DNA of 20,248 nt from Gemmatimonadales bacterium (GCA_030636765.1 DAOVWI010000018.1:1-20248); one strand, 5' to 3'; positions 7,837 to 15,513 are shown, counted from the stretch's first letter. The notes: generated by a model not told the origin, from the sequence alone. A program made the numbers and translations.

Positions 7837-8859
7837 TCAGATCACCTGGTAGATGAACACGCCGTAAAGCACCAGCAAGAGGAGTCCCTCCGGACGATTT
7901 ACACGCCGGCCGGTGTACGCCAGTGGTATCAAGAGAATACAGAAGAAGAGGGCCGGAACCACCTGCCGCACAACAACTTCGGGTGGGAGGCGCAGGGGGC
8001 TCAGAAGCGCGGCACTGCCCAGGACCAGGCCGAGGTTGAACACGTTGGAGCCGATGATGTTGCCGATCGCGATGTCGCCCAGCCCTCGCGCTGCCGCCGC
8101 AACGGTCGACGCCAGCTCGGGAATCGACGTGCCGACAGCTACCATCGTGGCCCCAATGACCTCCTCCGGAACCATGAATGCGGTGGCGATCGCCACGGCG
8201 GACTCGACCAGCCAGTGCGCGCCGGCCAGCAGTGCCGCAAGACCGACTATCATTCGGGCCGTAAGCCACCAGGGGCTCGACCGCCACGCGGCTCCTCGGC
8301 CGGTCTCCTGCGCGCCCGCGGACACCTCCTCGGCCTGGTGCGCGTCAGCGGTCACTTCCTCGCCGGTCACCCCCAGCTTCCCCCCTACGCCGCTCGATCC
8401 GGCATCCAGCTCCATCCTTCCCTCCATCCGCAGCATGAAGCCCAGATAGATCAGGAAACCCCCCATGAGCGCCAGCCCGTCCAGGCGGCCTAGCGCATCG
8501 TTCCACGAGAGCAGCATCACGATAAGCAGGACGAGAACGAGGAGGGGACTCTCCCTGATCAGAAGACGGCGCTTGACATCGATCGGTCGGATCAGGGCCC
8601 CAAGACCGGCGATCAGGCCCACGTTCGCCACGGTCGAACCCATCACGGTGCCGACAGCCAGCCCCGCCTGTCCGCGAAGCGCCGCCAGGCTGCTCACGAA
8701 CAGCTCCGGGGCCGAAGTTCCAAAGGCGACCACCGTAAGACCCACGACGAGGGGGCTGATGCGCAGGCGCGCGGCGATGCGGGACGAGCCCGTCACGAGC
8801 CAATCGGCACCTAACGTGATCAGGACGAGTCCGACCAGAAAGTGGACAGCCTCGCCCAT
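7837..8859 (-). CDS. CaCA-family sodium/calcium exchanger-like membrane protein
   Basis: The protein has 340 residues and about 10 hydrophobic segments arranged as two homologous halves, as in prokaryotic Ca2+:cation antiporters. The alpha-1 repeat reads VVAFGTSAPELFVSS (about 43-57) and alpha-2 reads MVAVGTSIPELASTV; the GTS.PEL glutamates bind cation in the family. The second half has the classical GNIIGSNVFNLGLVLG; the matching place in the first half is altered to GTVMGSTVANVGLIAG. A charged, Gly/Glu-rich cytoplasmic loop of about 50 residues separates the halves. The frame is open further upstream into the bactofilin gene, but the ATG at 8859 gives the proper first helix. It lies 34 nt after bactofilin, at the end of the parAB operon. 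The transported ion is not determined by the sequence. Confidence 0.9.
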   Translation of the reverse strand: MGEAVHFLVGLVLITLGADWLVTGSSRIAARLRISPLVVGLTVVAFGTSAPELFVSSLAALRGQAGLAVGTVMGSTVANVGLIAGLGALIRPIDVKRRLLIRESPLLVLVLLIVMLLSWNDALGRLDGLALMGGFLIYLGFMLRMEGRMELDAGSSGVGGKLGVTGEEVTADAHQAEEVSAGAQETGRGAAWRSSPWWLTARMIVGLAALLAGAHWLVESAVAIATAFMVPEEVIGATMVAVGTSIPELASTVAAAARGLGDIAIGNIIGSNVFNLGLVLGSAALLSPLRLPPEVVVRQVVPALFFCILLIPLAYTGRRVNRPEGLLLLVLYGVFIYQVI

Positions 8860-8893
8860 CAGACGACCGGGCTGGCCCTCTGGAGGGCGCCGC

Positions 8894-9373
8894 TCAGGAG
8901 TCCGCCCTGGAGGTCCTCTGTAACGACGACTTCGTAGGGGCCTTCGGCGAGGCGGCCCCTGGCGGCGGCGGCGCCGCACGTGCGCGCTGAAGGGCCGCCT
9001 GCTGCGACTCCGTCCGCGAGACGTCCGCCCCCATGTGAAGGCGGCCATCCACGCGGCCCCCCTCATCGAGCTTGATGCGGCGGCTGCGGATATCTCCCTC
9101 GACGTGGCATGATGACTGGAGCTCGACACGGCTCTGCGCGGTGATCGTGCCCGACACACGCCCGGCGACGATGAGATCCTGCGTTTCGATATCGCCTTTC
9201 ACGACGCCCTCCTTACCGACCACCACCGACTTGGCCGCCTTGATCAGGCCCTCCACGCGACCCTCAATCCGAACGATGCCGTCGCTAGAGCAGTCTCCGA
9301 CCACCTTCATCCCGGGGGCGATGATGGAAACAACTTCACTCAGATCCCGGCTTTCCGCCTTGCTCTCCTTCAT
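8894..9373 (-). CDS. Bactofilin
   Basis: This 159-residue bactofilin is a cytoskeletal protein that polymerises without nucleotide. Residues about 17-118 form the DUF583/bactofilin beta-helix, with repeated short strands and glycine turns (VVGDCSSDGIVRIEGRVEG, VVKGDIETQDLIVAGRVSG, CHVEGDIRSRRIKLDEGG). The N-terminal tail is short and charged. The C-terminal tail (120-159) is Ala/Pro/basic and probably disordered. The ATG at 9373 follows AAGGA with 9 nt spacing; an in-frame GTG at 9397 is less likely because the ribosome binding site would lie inside the gene. It lies 33 nt after the membrane M23 peptidase gene. Bactofilin next to a membrane LytM/M23 protein is a recurrent pairing in cell-shape systems, where the filament positions the hydrolase. 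Confidence 0.92.
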   Translation of the reverse strand: MKESKAESRDLSEVVSIIAPGMKVVGDCSSDGIVRIEGRVEGLIKAAKSVVVGKEGVVKGDIETQDLIVAGRVSGTITAQSRVELQSSCHVEGDIRSRRIKLDEGGRVDGRLHMGADVSRTESQQAALQRARAAPPPPGAASPKAPTKSSLQRTSRADS

Positions 9374-9406
9374 CACGGTCTGTCCTTTTCCCCACACGGT
9401 GCGAAC

Positions 9407-10201
9407 CTACATCCGGCCATCGGAGACCCGATCCAACAGCTCGAGCGGGTCGATCAAGCGCCCGCGGTGCCTTGCCTCGAAGTGTAGGTGCGGGCCCGTC
9501 GACTGCCCCGTACTCCCGGACAGCGCGATCACCTCGCGCTCCTCCACCGAATCGCCCTCCAGGACAAACGTCCAGGCGTTGTGTCCGTAGAGCGTCGAAA
9601 GACCATCCCCGTGGTCGATTCGAACGTAACGGCCGTACACGCGGTCGGCGCCGATATCTGCCACGACGCCGGCCCGACTCGCCCGCACATAAGAACCCAC
9701 CGGCACGGCGATGTCTATGCCGGCATGTGACGGCTGCAGCTCGCCCGAGTCTGCTCCGTGGGACCGGGTGATGTACCCTCGATGCGCCAGCGGCCAAGCG
9801 AGCGATCGCCCGGAACCCGGCGCACGCTCCCCGGCCGGCTCAGCACCGGCCTCGAGTGGAGGAAGCCAGATGTCGCCGCTCCCTCCGGGTGCGCGGTACC
9901 CCAGAGCCCGCTGCAGGCGGCGGTAGTCCGCTTCCATTCGCTCAAGCCGAGCCGCCAGTTCCATCATTTGCGTCCTCTCGGCGGAGAGGCGCTCCAGTTC
10001 CGCCGACATCTCCGCCGCCTGCGTCGACTCGCTCGTCCGTTCCCACGCACGACCCGCCATCCAGCCGGCCGACAGCAGAAGCCCCACGGCGACCAGGCCG
10101 ACGCCCAGCACGCGGCCCGCTGCCAAGCGAACGGGGTGGGACTCCGTGTCCCCCTTGCGAAGGAACACGAGCGTCCATGCATGACCCCTTAAGCGGAGCA
10201 C
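9407..10201 (-). CDS. Membrane-anchored M23 (LytM-like) peptidase
   Basis: The 264-residue protein has a short cytoplasmic N-terminus, one membrane helix (about 29-49), a coiled coil (about 58-100) and an extracytoplasmic M23 domain (about 155-255). The zinc ligands are visible: H159 and D163 in HAGID, and H240 in GPHLHFE, with H207 in LYGHN and H238 also conserved. It therefore looks catalytically competent and should cut peptidoglycan cross-links. The single helix plus coiled coil is the layout of bactofilin-associated and FtsEX/EnvC-type regulators of wall remodelling. The start is taken as GTG at 10201, 15 nt after the parB stop; the ribosome binding site is weak and other in-frame GTG codons exist, so the start is uncertain. 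Confidence 0.9.
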   Translation of the reverse strand: MLRLRGHAWTLVFLRKGDTESHPVRLAAGRVLGVGLVAVGLLLSAGWMAGRAWERTSESTQAAEMSAELERLSAERTQMMELAARLERMEADYRRLQRALGYRAPGGSGDIWLPPLEAGAEPAGERAPGSGRSLAWPLAHRGYITRSHGADSGELQPSHAGIDIAVPVGSYVRASRAGVVADIGADRVYGRYVRIDHGDGLSTLYGHNAWTFVLEGDSVEEREVIALSGSTGQSTGPHLHFEARHRGRLIDPLELLDRVSDGRM

Positions 10202-10216
10202 CGGAGCGGGGCTCTG

Positions 10217-11122
10217 CTACAGGTCCGCCGGAGATCGCCCGGCCATCAGGCCGAGCAGTCTGTCGAAGTCCTCGGCGTCGTGGAAGACGACCCGGATCTC
10301 CCCTGCCGCCTTCCCTTTGAGCCGGACCGCCACCTCGGTCCCCAAGGCTCGCTCGAGGGCTTGCTGAGCGCGGCGAATGTAGGGGTCGGACCAAGCATCG
10401 GCGCCATCGCCCGCCGCGCTTCTCGTCGATACCCCCTCCCGGAGCCGCCGTACACGCCGCTCCGTCTCCCGTACGGAGAGCCCACGGGAGACCACACGCT
10501 TCGCCAGGATCAACTGCGCTGCTTCCTCCCGTGCCCCGAGAATCGCTCTCGCGTGGCCTGCGCTGAGCTCGCCGGTGTGGACGAGCTCTTGCACCGAGGC
10601 AGGGAGCTTGAGCAAACGCAGGGCGTTGGCGACCGTAGACCGATCCTTGCCGACCCGCTGCGCGATGTTCCTCTGCGTCAACCCGAACTCATCGGCCAGC
10701 TGTTGGTAGCTCCGGGCCTCCTCCAGAGCGGAGAGCGCCTCCCGCTGAAGGTTCTCCACCAGCGCCACGAGGAGCATCTGCTCGTCGCTGAACTCCCGCA
10801 CGATCGCCGGTGCAGCTCGACGCTCGAGCAGCATGAGCGCTCGCCAACGCCGTTCTCCGGCCACGATCTCCCAGTGCGCATCCCGGCTCCGGACCACAAG
10901 CGGCTGCAGCAGCCCGTGTTCCCGGATCGACTCCGCCAGTTCCGCCAGTCCTTCGGCGGAAGTGGGGCCGCGCGGCTGATAGGGGTTCGGCTTCAGATCC
11001 TCCAGCGGGATCTCGAACTCGGTGCCGTCGGCGACGCCGATGTCCACATTCTCGCTGAGGAGGGCACCCAGACCTCTACCGAGGCGAATGTTGCTCTTAG
11101 CCAACCTTCCTCTCAGGCTCAT
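10217..11122 (-). CDS. parB: Chromosome-partitioning protein ParB
   Basis: ParB binds parS, loads onto DNA as a CTP-dependent clamp and works with ParA in origin segregation. From ATG 11122 it has 301 residues. The N-terminal LGRGLGALLSE (14-24) is the ParA-stimulating segment. The CTP-binding core includes NPYQPR (46-51) and GERRWRA (89-95), followed by LLVALVENLQREALSALEEA (117-136). The helix-turn-helix that reads parS is about 146-172 (LTQRNIAQRVGKDRSTVANA). The C-terminal dimerisation domain is present (about 240-301). Its start overlaps the end of parA by 26 nt, and GTG at 11125 is an equally possible start. The two parS sites upstream of parA are its expected targets. Confidence 0.97.
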   Translation of the reverse strand: MSLRGRLAKSNIRLGRGLGALLSENVDIGVADGTEFEIPLEDLKPNPYQPRGPTSAEGLAELAESIREHGLLQPLVVRSRDAHWEIVAGERRWRALMLLERRAAPAIVREFSDEQMLLVALVENLQREALSALEEARSYQQLADEFGLTQRNIAQRVGKDRSTVANALRLLKLPASVQELVHTGELSAGHARAILGAREEAAQLILAKRVVSRGLSVRETERRVRRLREGVSTRSAAGDGADAWSDPYIRRAQQALERALGTEVAVRLKGKAAGEIRVVFHDAEDFDRLLGLMAGRSPADL

Positions 11123-11882
11123 CACGCTCGATCAGTTCGTTCGCAAGACTCAGATACCCTCGAGCGCCGGTGGACAGCACGTCGTACATGGCGATCGGCT
11201 TCCCAAAGCTGGGTGCCTCGGCCAGGCGGATGTTGCGGGGGATCATCGTGTCGAAGACCTTCCGGCCGAAGTACTCTCTCGCCTCGGACGCCACCTGCTT
11301 CGACAGGTTCAGGCGGGAATCATACATCGTCAGCAACACACCCTCGATCTGTAAATCCTGATTGATGTTACGCTGAACGATCCGGACCGTGTTGAGGAGC
11401 TGGCTGAGGCCCTCCAGCGCGTAGAACTCGCACTGGATAGGGATGATCACGGAGTCCGCCGCGGCAAGAGAGTTCAGGGTGAGGACGCCCAGCGACGGCG
11501 GCGAGTCTACCAGCACGTAGTCGTACGAGCCCCGCACCGATTCCAGCGCTTGCCTCAGCAACCGGTTTCGGTTCTGCCGATCGACGAGCTCGACCTCGGC
11601 GCCCGCGAGGTCTCGGCTCGCCGGCGCCACATCGAGGTATGGGAAGTGAACCTCGTGCTGGATCGCCTCCTTGAGCGACTTTCCTTCGATGAGACACTCA
11701 TAGACCGATAGACGGCTCCCGTCCTTCCGGATCCCGAAGCCGCTCGTGGCGTTTCCCTGTGGATCGCAGTCGAGCACCAGCGTTCGACGCTCCGCGATCG
11801 CCAGTGAGGCTCCGAGGTTGATGGCGGTCGTCGTCTTCCCGACCCCGCCCTTCTGATTGGCGATCGAGATCACTCGGCCCAT
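11097..11882 (-). CDS. parA: Chromosome-partitioning ATPase ParA (Soj)
   Basis: The 261-residue ParA-family Walker ATPase has the deviant Walker A KGGVGKTT (11-18) with the signature lysine, the DCDPQGNATSGFG motif (about 38-50) and Walker B YVLVDSPPSLGVL (about 121-133). It binds DNA non-specifically as an ATP dimer and is released by ParB, which moves the origin region. The start ATG at 11882 is preceded by AGGGG with about 6 nt spacing. The gene has its own good promoter at 11942-11970, with a parS palindrome directly upstream of it. It probably heads the unit parA-parB-M23-bactofilin-exchanger, given the overlap with parB and the short gaps after it. Confidence 0.97.
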   Translation of the reverse strand: MGRVISIANQKGGVGKTTTAINLGASLAIAERRTLVLDCDPQGNATSGFGIRKDGSRLSVYECLIEGKSLKEAIQHEVHFPYLDVAPASRDLAGAEVELVDRQNRNRLLRQALESVRGSYDYVLVDSPPSLGVLTLNSLAAADSVIIPIQCEFYALEGLSQLLNTVRIVQRNINQDLQIEGVLLTMYDSRLNLSKQVASEAREYFGRKVFDTMIPRNIRLAEAPSFGKPIAMYDVLSTGARGYLSLANELIERDEPERKVG

Positions 11883-11941
11883 GGGCTTCCCCTGGGTATC
11901 AAACCGGCGGACTCAGAAGAGGGATGGCTCGGGACGCCCGC

Positions 11942-11970
11942 AATATAGGCCCCAACCCCAGGCTCGCCAA
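11942..11970 (-). promoter_or_regulatory. Promoter of the parA operon
   Basis: On the minus strand TTGGCG (11970-11965) and TATATT (11947-11942) are separated by exactly 17 nt, matching the -35/-10 consensus at 4/6 and 5/6 positions. Transcription would start near 11935, about 53 nt before the parA ATG. The parS site at 11978-11993 ends 8 bp upstream of the -35, so ParB bound there could influence transcription. Confidence 0.6.
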
Positions 11971-11977
11971 GCGATCG

Positions 11978-11993
11978 TGTTTCACGTGAAACA
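11978..11993. promoter_or_regulatory. parS site 1 (perfect)
   Basis: TGTTTCACGTGAAACA is a perfect 16-bp palindrome identical to the widely conserved parS consensus bound by ParB. It lies in the 287-nt gap between mnmG and parA, next to the parA promoter. Confidence 0.96.
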
Positions 11994-12143
11994 CATCCCT
12001 TCCACGAGCGGTGGAAAAGCTGTGCAAGCGATTGTGCGTCATTCGGTTAACAACGTATCACGCTGGCCGGCTGCCGTTTGTGCCACCGTTGGCCAAACAT
12101 CCGCCCGACCGAACGTGACTCGGGGACGGGCCGCTATTCGATG

Positions 12144-12159
12144 GGTTTCACGTGAAACA
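12144..12159. promoter_or_regulatory. parS site 2 (one mismatch)
   Basis: GGTTTCACGTGAAACA matches the parS consensus except for the outermost base and keeps the inner 14-bp palindrome. It lies 10 bp after the mnmG stop and 150 bp from parS site 1. Two sites in one gap mark this as a ParB loading region. Confidence 0.92.
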
Positions 12160-12169
12160 TCCGAGGGTT

Positions 12170-14059
12170 TCAACAGCCTTCAGCACGCCTGGATCGTAGC
12201 TCCCGCTTCTTAAGCTCCACCAGCAGGTTCTGGAGGTCGGCGGGCGAGATACCCGGTATGCGGGAGGCCTGTCCCAGCGTCCGCGGCCGCACCTTGTCGA
12301 GCTTCTGCCTGGCCTCGACGGACAGTGTCAGCATCTCCAGATACGGCGCCAGGCCCGGGAGCGGCATGCTCTCGCGGCGGCGCAGAGACTCCACCCGCCC
12401 ACGCTCACGCTCCAAGTAGCCCTCGTACTTGACCTCCATCTCCACGAGCGTGAGCACATCCGGCTCGAACGCTGCCTCCCCCAGGGCACGATCCGAAGCC
12501 ACCAAGGCACGAAAATCCACCTCCGGACGCTTCAGCAGCTGGCGAAGCGGCTGAGCCTGCGCGAGGGGTGTGGTGCCGCGCTCGCGCAGGTGCTCGTTGA
12601 CCCCTTCCGGTCGAACGCTCGTCACCCTCGTCCAGAGTCTCGCCCGCTCCACGTCGCCCAGGAACTGTTCCAGGCGTCGTCCTTCCCCTTCGGTAAGCAG
12701 CCCGAGACGATCCGCGGCCGGGCCCAGCCGCTCCAGGCAGTTGTCCTGACGCAGAATCAAGCGATACTCGGCGCGCGAGGTGAACAGGCGGTATGGTTCG
12801 TCGACCCCACGGGTCACGAGGTCATCGACCAGCACCCCCAGATACGCCTCGTCACGCGCGGGTACCCACGTCTCCCGTCCCAGCGCGGACAGCGCCGCGT
12901 TGATACCCGCCACGATTCCCTGCCCGGCAGCCTCCTCGTACCCCGTGGTCCCGTTGACCTGGCCGGCCAAGTATAGCCCGTTCAGCAGCTTGAGCCTGAG
13001 CGTGGCCTCCAGCTGTTCCGGCGGATAGTAGTCGTACTCGATCGCGTAGCCGGGCTGCGTCATCCGCGCCTTTTCCAAACCGGGCACTCGCGCCAAAAAG
13101 CGTCGCTGGACATCCGGCGGCAGCGACGTGGACAGCCCGTTCACGTAGAGCTCGCTCGTTTCCAGGCCTTCGGGCTCCAGGAAGACCTGATGCCTCTCCG
13201 CGTCCGGGAACTTCAAGATCTTGTCCTCGATGGACGGACAGTAGCGCGGTCCAAGCGAAGAGATCGCCCCACCATACATAGCCGACTCGGAGAGCGCGGC
13301 AGCCACGATCTCGCGCACTTCGGGCCCCGCCGTCCCGATCCAGCAGGGCAGGCGCGGCAGCTCGCCTCCACGCTCCCAGTGGGAGAAGCCCCGCTCCCCA
13401 TCCTCGCTCTCCTGCCGCCGGAACGCTCCGAAATCCACCGTGCGCCCATCCACCCGCGGCGGCGTACCCGTCTTGAAGCGCTCTGCCTGGAGGCCGAGAT
13501 CGGCCAACTGCTCTGCCAGCACGACACACGGCAGATCGCCTGCCCGGCCCGCCGGAATGGCGAGATCCCGGCCCATCTTGATGCTGCCGCGCAAGAACGT
13601 TCCGGCCGTCAGGACCACGCAGCGGGCGTGAAACTCGCTCCCATCCGCACACAGCACTCCCTCCACGCGCTCGCCCCGCAGGACAAGCCCCTGGACCATC
13701 GCCTGATACAGATCCAGGCCCTCACGCTCCTCCAGCAGCGTACGCATCACACGGGGATACAGACCCCTGTCACACTGGGCGCGGGGCGCCCACACGGCCG
13801 GCCCCTTGGATACGTTGAGCATCCGGAAGTGCAGCGTGCTGCGATCCGTCGCACGCCCCATCAGGCCGCCCAACGCATCCACTTCTCGCGCGACCGTTCC
13901 CTTCGCGATTCCCCCGATCGCCGGGTTGCACGACATCTGAGCCACGCGGGCGAGGAAGCCCGTAACCATCAGCGTACGCGCGCCCAGCCGGGCCGAGGCG
14001 TTCGCCGCCTCGCATCCGGCATGCCCGGCCCCGATAACGATCACGTCATACGTCCGCAT
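12170..14059 (-). CDS. mnmG: tRNA uridine-5-carboxymethylaminomethyl modification enzyme MnmG (GidA)
   Basis: With MnmE, this FAD protein installs the 5-carboxymethylaminomethyl (or aminomethyl) group on wobble U34 of certain tRNAs. The 629 residues match the usual length. The N-terminal FAD-binding motif is GAGHAGCEAANASARLG (10-26). The two conserved cysteine regions are present: MSCNPAIGGIAKG (42-54) and PRYCPSIEDKILKFPD in the middle. NGLSTSLP and GQVNGTTGYEEAAGQG are further MnmG signatures, and the C-terminal helical domain that contacts MnmE is complete. ATG 14059 follows an AGGGG ribosome binding site. Its usual upstream partner mnmE lies 1.5 kb away, separated by two opposite-strand genes, and rsmG does not follow it. 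Confidence 0.98.
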   Translation of the reverse strand: MRTYDVIVIGAGHAGCEAANASARLGARTLMVTGFLARVAQMSCNPAIGGIAKGTVAREVDALGGLMGRATDRSTLHFRMLNVSKGPAVWAPRAQCDRGLYPRVMRTLLEEREGLDLYQAMVQGLVLRGERVEGVLCADGSEFHARCVVLTAGTFLRGSIKMGRDLAIPAGRAGDLPCVVLAEQLADLGLQAERFKTGTPPRVDGRTVDFGAFRRQESEDGERGFSHWERGGELPRLPCWIGTAGPEVREIVAAALSESAMYGGAISSLGPRYCPSIEDKILKFPDAERHQVFLEPEGLETSELYVNGLSTSLPPDVQRRFLARVPGLEKARMTQPGYAIEYDYYPPEQLEATLRLKLLNGLYLAGQVNGTTGYEEAAGQGIVAGINAALSALGRETWVPARDEAYLGVLVDDLVTRGVDEPYRLFTSRAEYRLILRQDNCLERLGPAADRLGLLTEGEGRRLEQFLGDVERARLWTRVTSVRPEGVNEHLRERGTTPLAQAQPLRQLLKRPEVDFRALVASDRALGEAAFEPDVLTLVEMEVKYEGYLERERGRVESLRRRESMPLPGLAPYLEMLTLSVEARQKLDKVRPRTLGQASRIPGISPADLQNLLVELKKRELRSRRAEGC

Positions 14060-14191
14060 TCTACCCCTACTCGCCTTCCAGCCGGTTCGTCCCGGCGACT
14101 ATGGCGCCAGCCTCTCTCTCCCGCAGCCTTGCGTGCCTCCCTCCGGTGGTCGGCGTACCTTCTACCCGAACTAACCGAACACAGGATCCAC

Positions 14192-14197
14192 GGAGAG
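14192..14197 (+). promoter_or_regulatory. Ribosome binding site pointing to a CTG start
   Basis: GGAGAG lies 6 nt before CTG at 14204, the right distance for a Shine-Dalgarno site. No ATG, GTG or TTG occurs in this frame between 14132 and the acylphosphatase domain, so the site bears directly on the start choice. Confidence 0.5.
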
Positions 14198-14203
14198 GCC
14201 ATC

Positions 14204-14488
14204 CTGACACACCGCACGGAAAGTCTCCGGGCCTTCGTCCTCGTCGGCCGGGTGCAGGGCGTCGGATTCCGCTGGTGGGCGCGCAGCACGGCTGCCACGC
14301 TGGGCCTGCGCGGAACCGTACGAAACCTGCCCGACGGAAGCGTCGAGGTGCGCGTGGCCGGACCGGCGAACCGCGTCGACCAGTTCGTCCACGCTCTCCG
14401 ATCAGGCCCCTCGCAAGCCCGCGTGGACGCCCTCCGAGAGATCCCTCTCGGGCACCTGCCGCCCGCCGGCTTCCGGATCGCCCACTGA
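14204..14488 (+). CDS. Acylphosphatase
   Basis: The product hydrolyses the carboxyl-phosphate bond of acyl phosphates. With a CTG start at 14204 it has 94 residues, the normal size for this small cytosolic enzyme. The phosphate-binding loop with the catalytic arginine is GRVQGVGFR (about 15-23), and the catalytic asparagine is in LRGTVRNLPDGSVEV (about 34-48). The C-terminus GFRIAH is also typical. The start is uncertain. GGAGAG stands 6 nt before this CTG, while the only standard upstream candidate is TTG at 14129, which adds 25 residues not typical of the family. The gene is divergent from mnmG and is followed after 135 nt by the Fpg/Nei-like gene. Confidence 0.87.
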   Translation: MTHRTESLRAFVLVGRVQGVGFRWWARSTAATLGLRGTVRNLPDGSVEVRVAGPANRVDQFVHALRSGPSQARVDALREIPLGHLPPAGFRIAH

Positions 14489-14610
14489 GGGCAACGTCGA
14501 CCCCCACCGGCACTTTCGCTGTCGATCGGTGTATTCGTTCCGACCGCTGTCAGCAAGTCTGAGCATGTGTACATCGCTTCCCGCGAGCGAAAAACCGTCG
14601 CGGCCACATC

Positions 14611-14615
14611 GGAGG
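14611..14615 (+). promoter_or_regulatory. Ribosome binding site fixing the GTG start of the Fpg/Nei-like gene
   Basis: GGAGG is followed after 8 nt by GTG at 14624. This places the start directly before LELPDVE, the segment that aligns with the N-terminus of Fpg/Nei proteins, and argues against the longer frame starting at GTG 14567. Confidence 0.8.
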
Positions 14616-14623
14616 TCACGTCA

Positions 14624-15421
14624 GTGCTAGAGCTTCCAGATGTCGAACGCATGATCGAGGGCTTCTCCGGCTACGCCACCGGCAAGACCATCTCCCTCGT
14701 TGTCATCGACGACCCTGGTTCGGTGAACCTGGATCCTGAGGCGGCCCGCCAGCACATCGAGTCGCACGCGATCGATGCCGTCGAGAGACACGGCAAGAAC
14801 ATCGTCCTTCGTTTCCGGTCGGAGCACAGCCTCGTCTTCGAGATGGAGGACGGGGGAAGCATATACCTGGAGTCCCAAACCGTTCCGCCCGACGACAACA
14901 GCCGAGTCCGGCTCCAGTTCGCCGCGGGGCGCGAACTCCGCTTCGACTCCCCCAGCAACCGACATGTGGTCCACCTGCTGGCAAACGGCGACAGCTCGAC
15001 CCTCGGGGGGCCACGTAGCCTCGGGATCGACCCCCTGAGCGACGATCTTACGGCGGAAAAGTTCATCGAGACCTCGACCTCGCACCCGCGAAGCTCCCTC
15101 AAGGGATTGCTCATGAACCCGGCGGCCATAGCCGGCATCGGCAACGAGTACGCCGACGAGATCTGCTTCCAGGCCGGCTACCGCCCGGACCTGCGCGTCG
15201 GCCAGATGACCGACGACGAGCTGGCACGCGTCCACCTGTACCTGCGTCGTGTACTCAAGCGGGCCACACTACACTGGCAGGCCGCTCACGCCGACCCGGG
15301 ATGGCTCATCAACCATCGCGTGAAGGGCAAGCCTTGCCCGCGCTGCAGCACCAAGCTCACCACGATCAACCTCATCGGCAGGAAGACGTACATCTGCGTC
15401 CGTTGCCAGCAGGCCGCCTAG
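14624..15421 (+). CDS. Fpg/Nei-family DNA glycosylase homologue lacking the N-terminal proline
   Basis: The 265-residue product has the full Fpg/Nei layout: an N-terminal beta-sandwich domain, a helix-two-turn-helix domain with GIGNEYADEI (171-180, N174), and a C-terminal zinc finger with C238, C241, C258 and C261 and the R253-containing hairpin. The lysine equivalent to Fpg Lys57 is present at K58 (HGKNIVLRF). True Fpg/Nei enzymes begin MPELPE, and the proline becomes the N-terminal nucleophile that forms a Schiff base with the damaged sugar. Here the start reads (M)LELPDVE: Leu replaces Pro while the next Glu is kept. It may bind damaged DNA, work by another mechanism, or have another role. 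The start is set by GGAGG at 14611. It is convergent with mnmE. Confidence 0.87.
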   Translation: MLELPDVERMIEGFSGYATGKTISLVVIDDPGSVNLDPEAARQHIESHAIDAVERHGKNIVLRFRSEHSLVFEMEDGGSIYLESQTVPPDDNSRVRLQFAAGRELRFDSPSNRHVVHLLANGDSSTLGGPRSLGIDPLSDDLTAEKFIETSTSHPRSSLKGLLMNPAAIAGIGNEYADEICFQAGYRPDLRVGQMTDDELARVHLYLRRVLKRATLHWQAAHADPGWLINHRVKGKPCPRCSTKLTTINLIGRKTYICVRCQQAA

Positions 15422-15442
15422 CGCTGCGATGGCTGGAGCGGG

Positions 15443-15468
15443 ATCGCTTTGCGTGGACGTAAAGCGAT
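15443..15468. terminator. Strong hairpin between convergent genes (possible terminator without U-run)
   Basis: ATCGCTTTGCG (15443-15453) can pair with CGTAAAGCGAT (15458-15468) around a TGGA loop; the 11-bp stem has one G-U wobble. It lies 21 nt after the glycosylase-like stop. No U-run follows on either strand, so a classical intrinsic terminator is not shown. Confidence 0.55.
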
Positions 15469-15513
15469 GAGTGGAGAAGGGAAGGACTGTCCATGTCCGC
15501 CGTAAAGCGATGA
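15458..15513. repeat. 13-bp direct repeat between the Fpg/Nei-like gene and mnmE
   Basis: CGTAAAGCGATGA occurs at 15458-15470 and again, identical, at 15501-15513. The first copy is also the right arm of the hairpin at 15443-15468, so either copy could pair with the left arm. Confidence 0.75.

Noticed and set aside
13190..14488. 432-codon plus-strand frame running through mnmG into the acylphosphatase
   Set aside because: Only the last ~94 codons show a protein family. The rest is antisense to the well-conserved mnmG and is low-complexity Arg/Pro/His sequence typical of GC-rich shadow frames.
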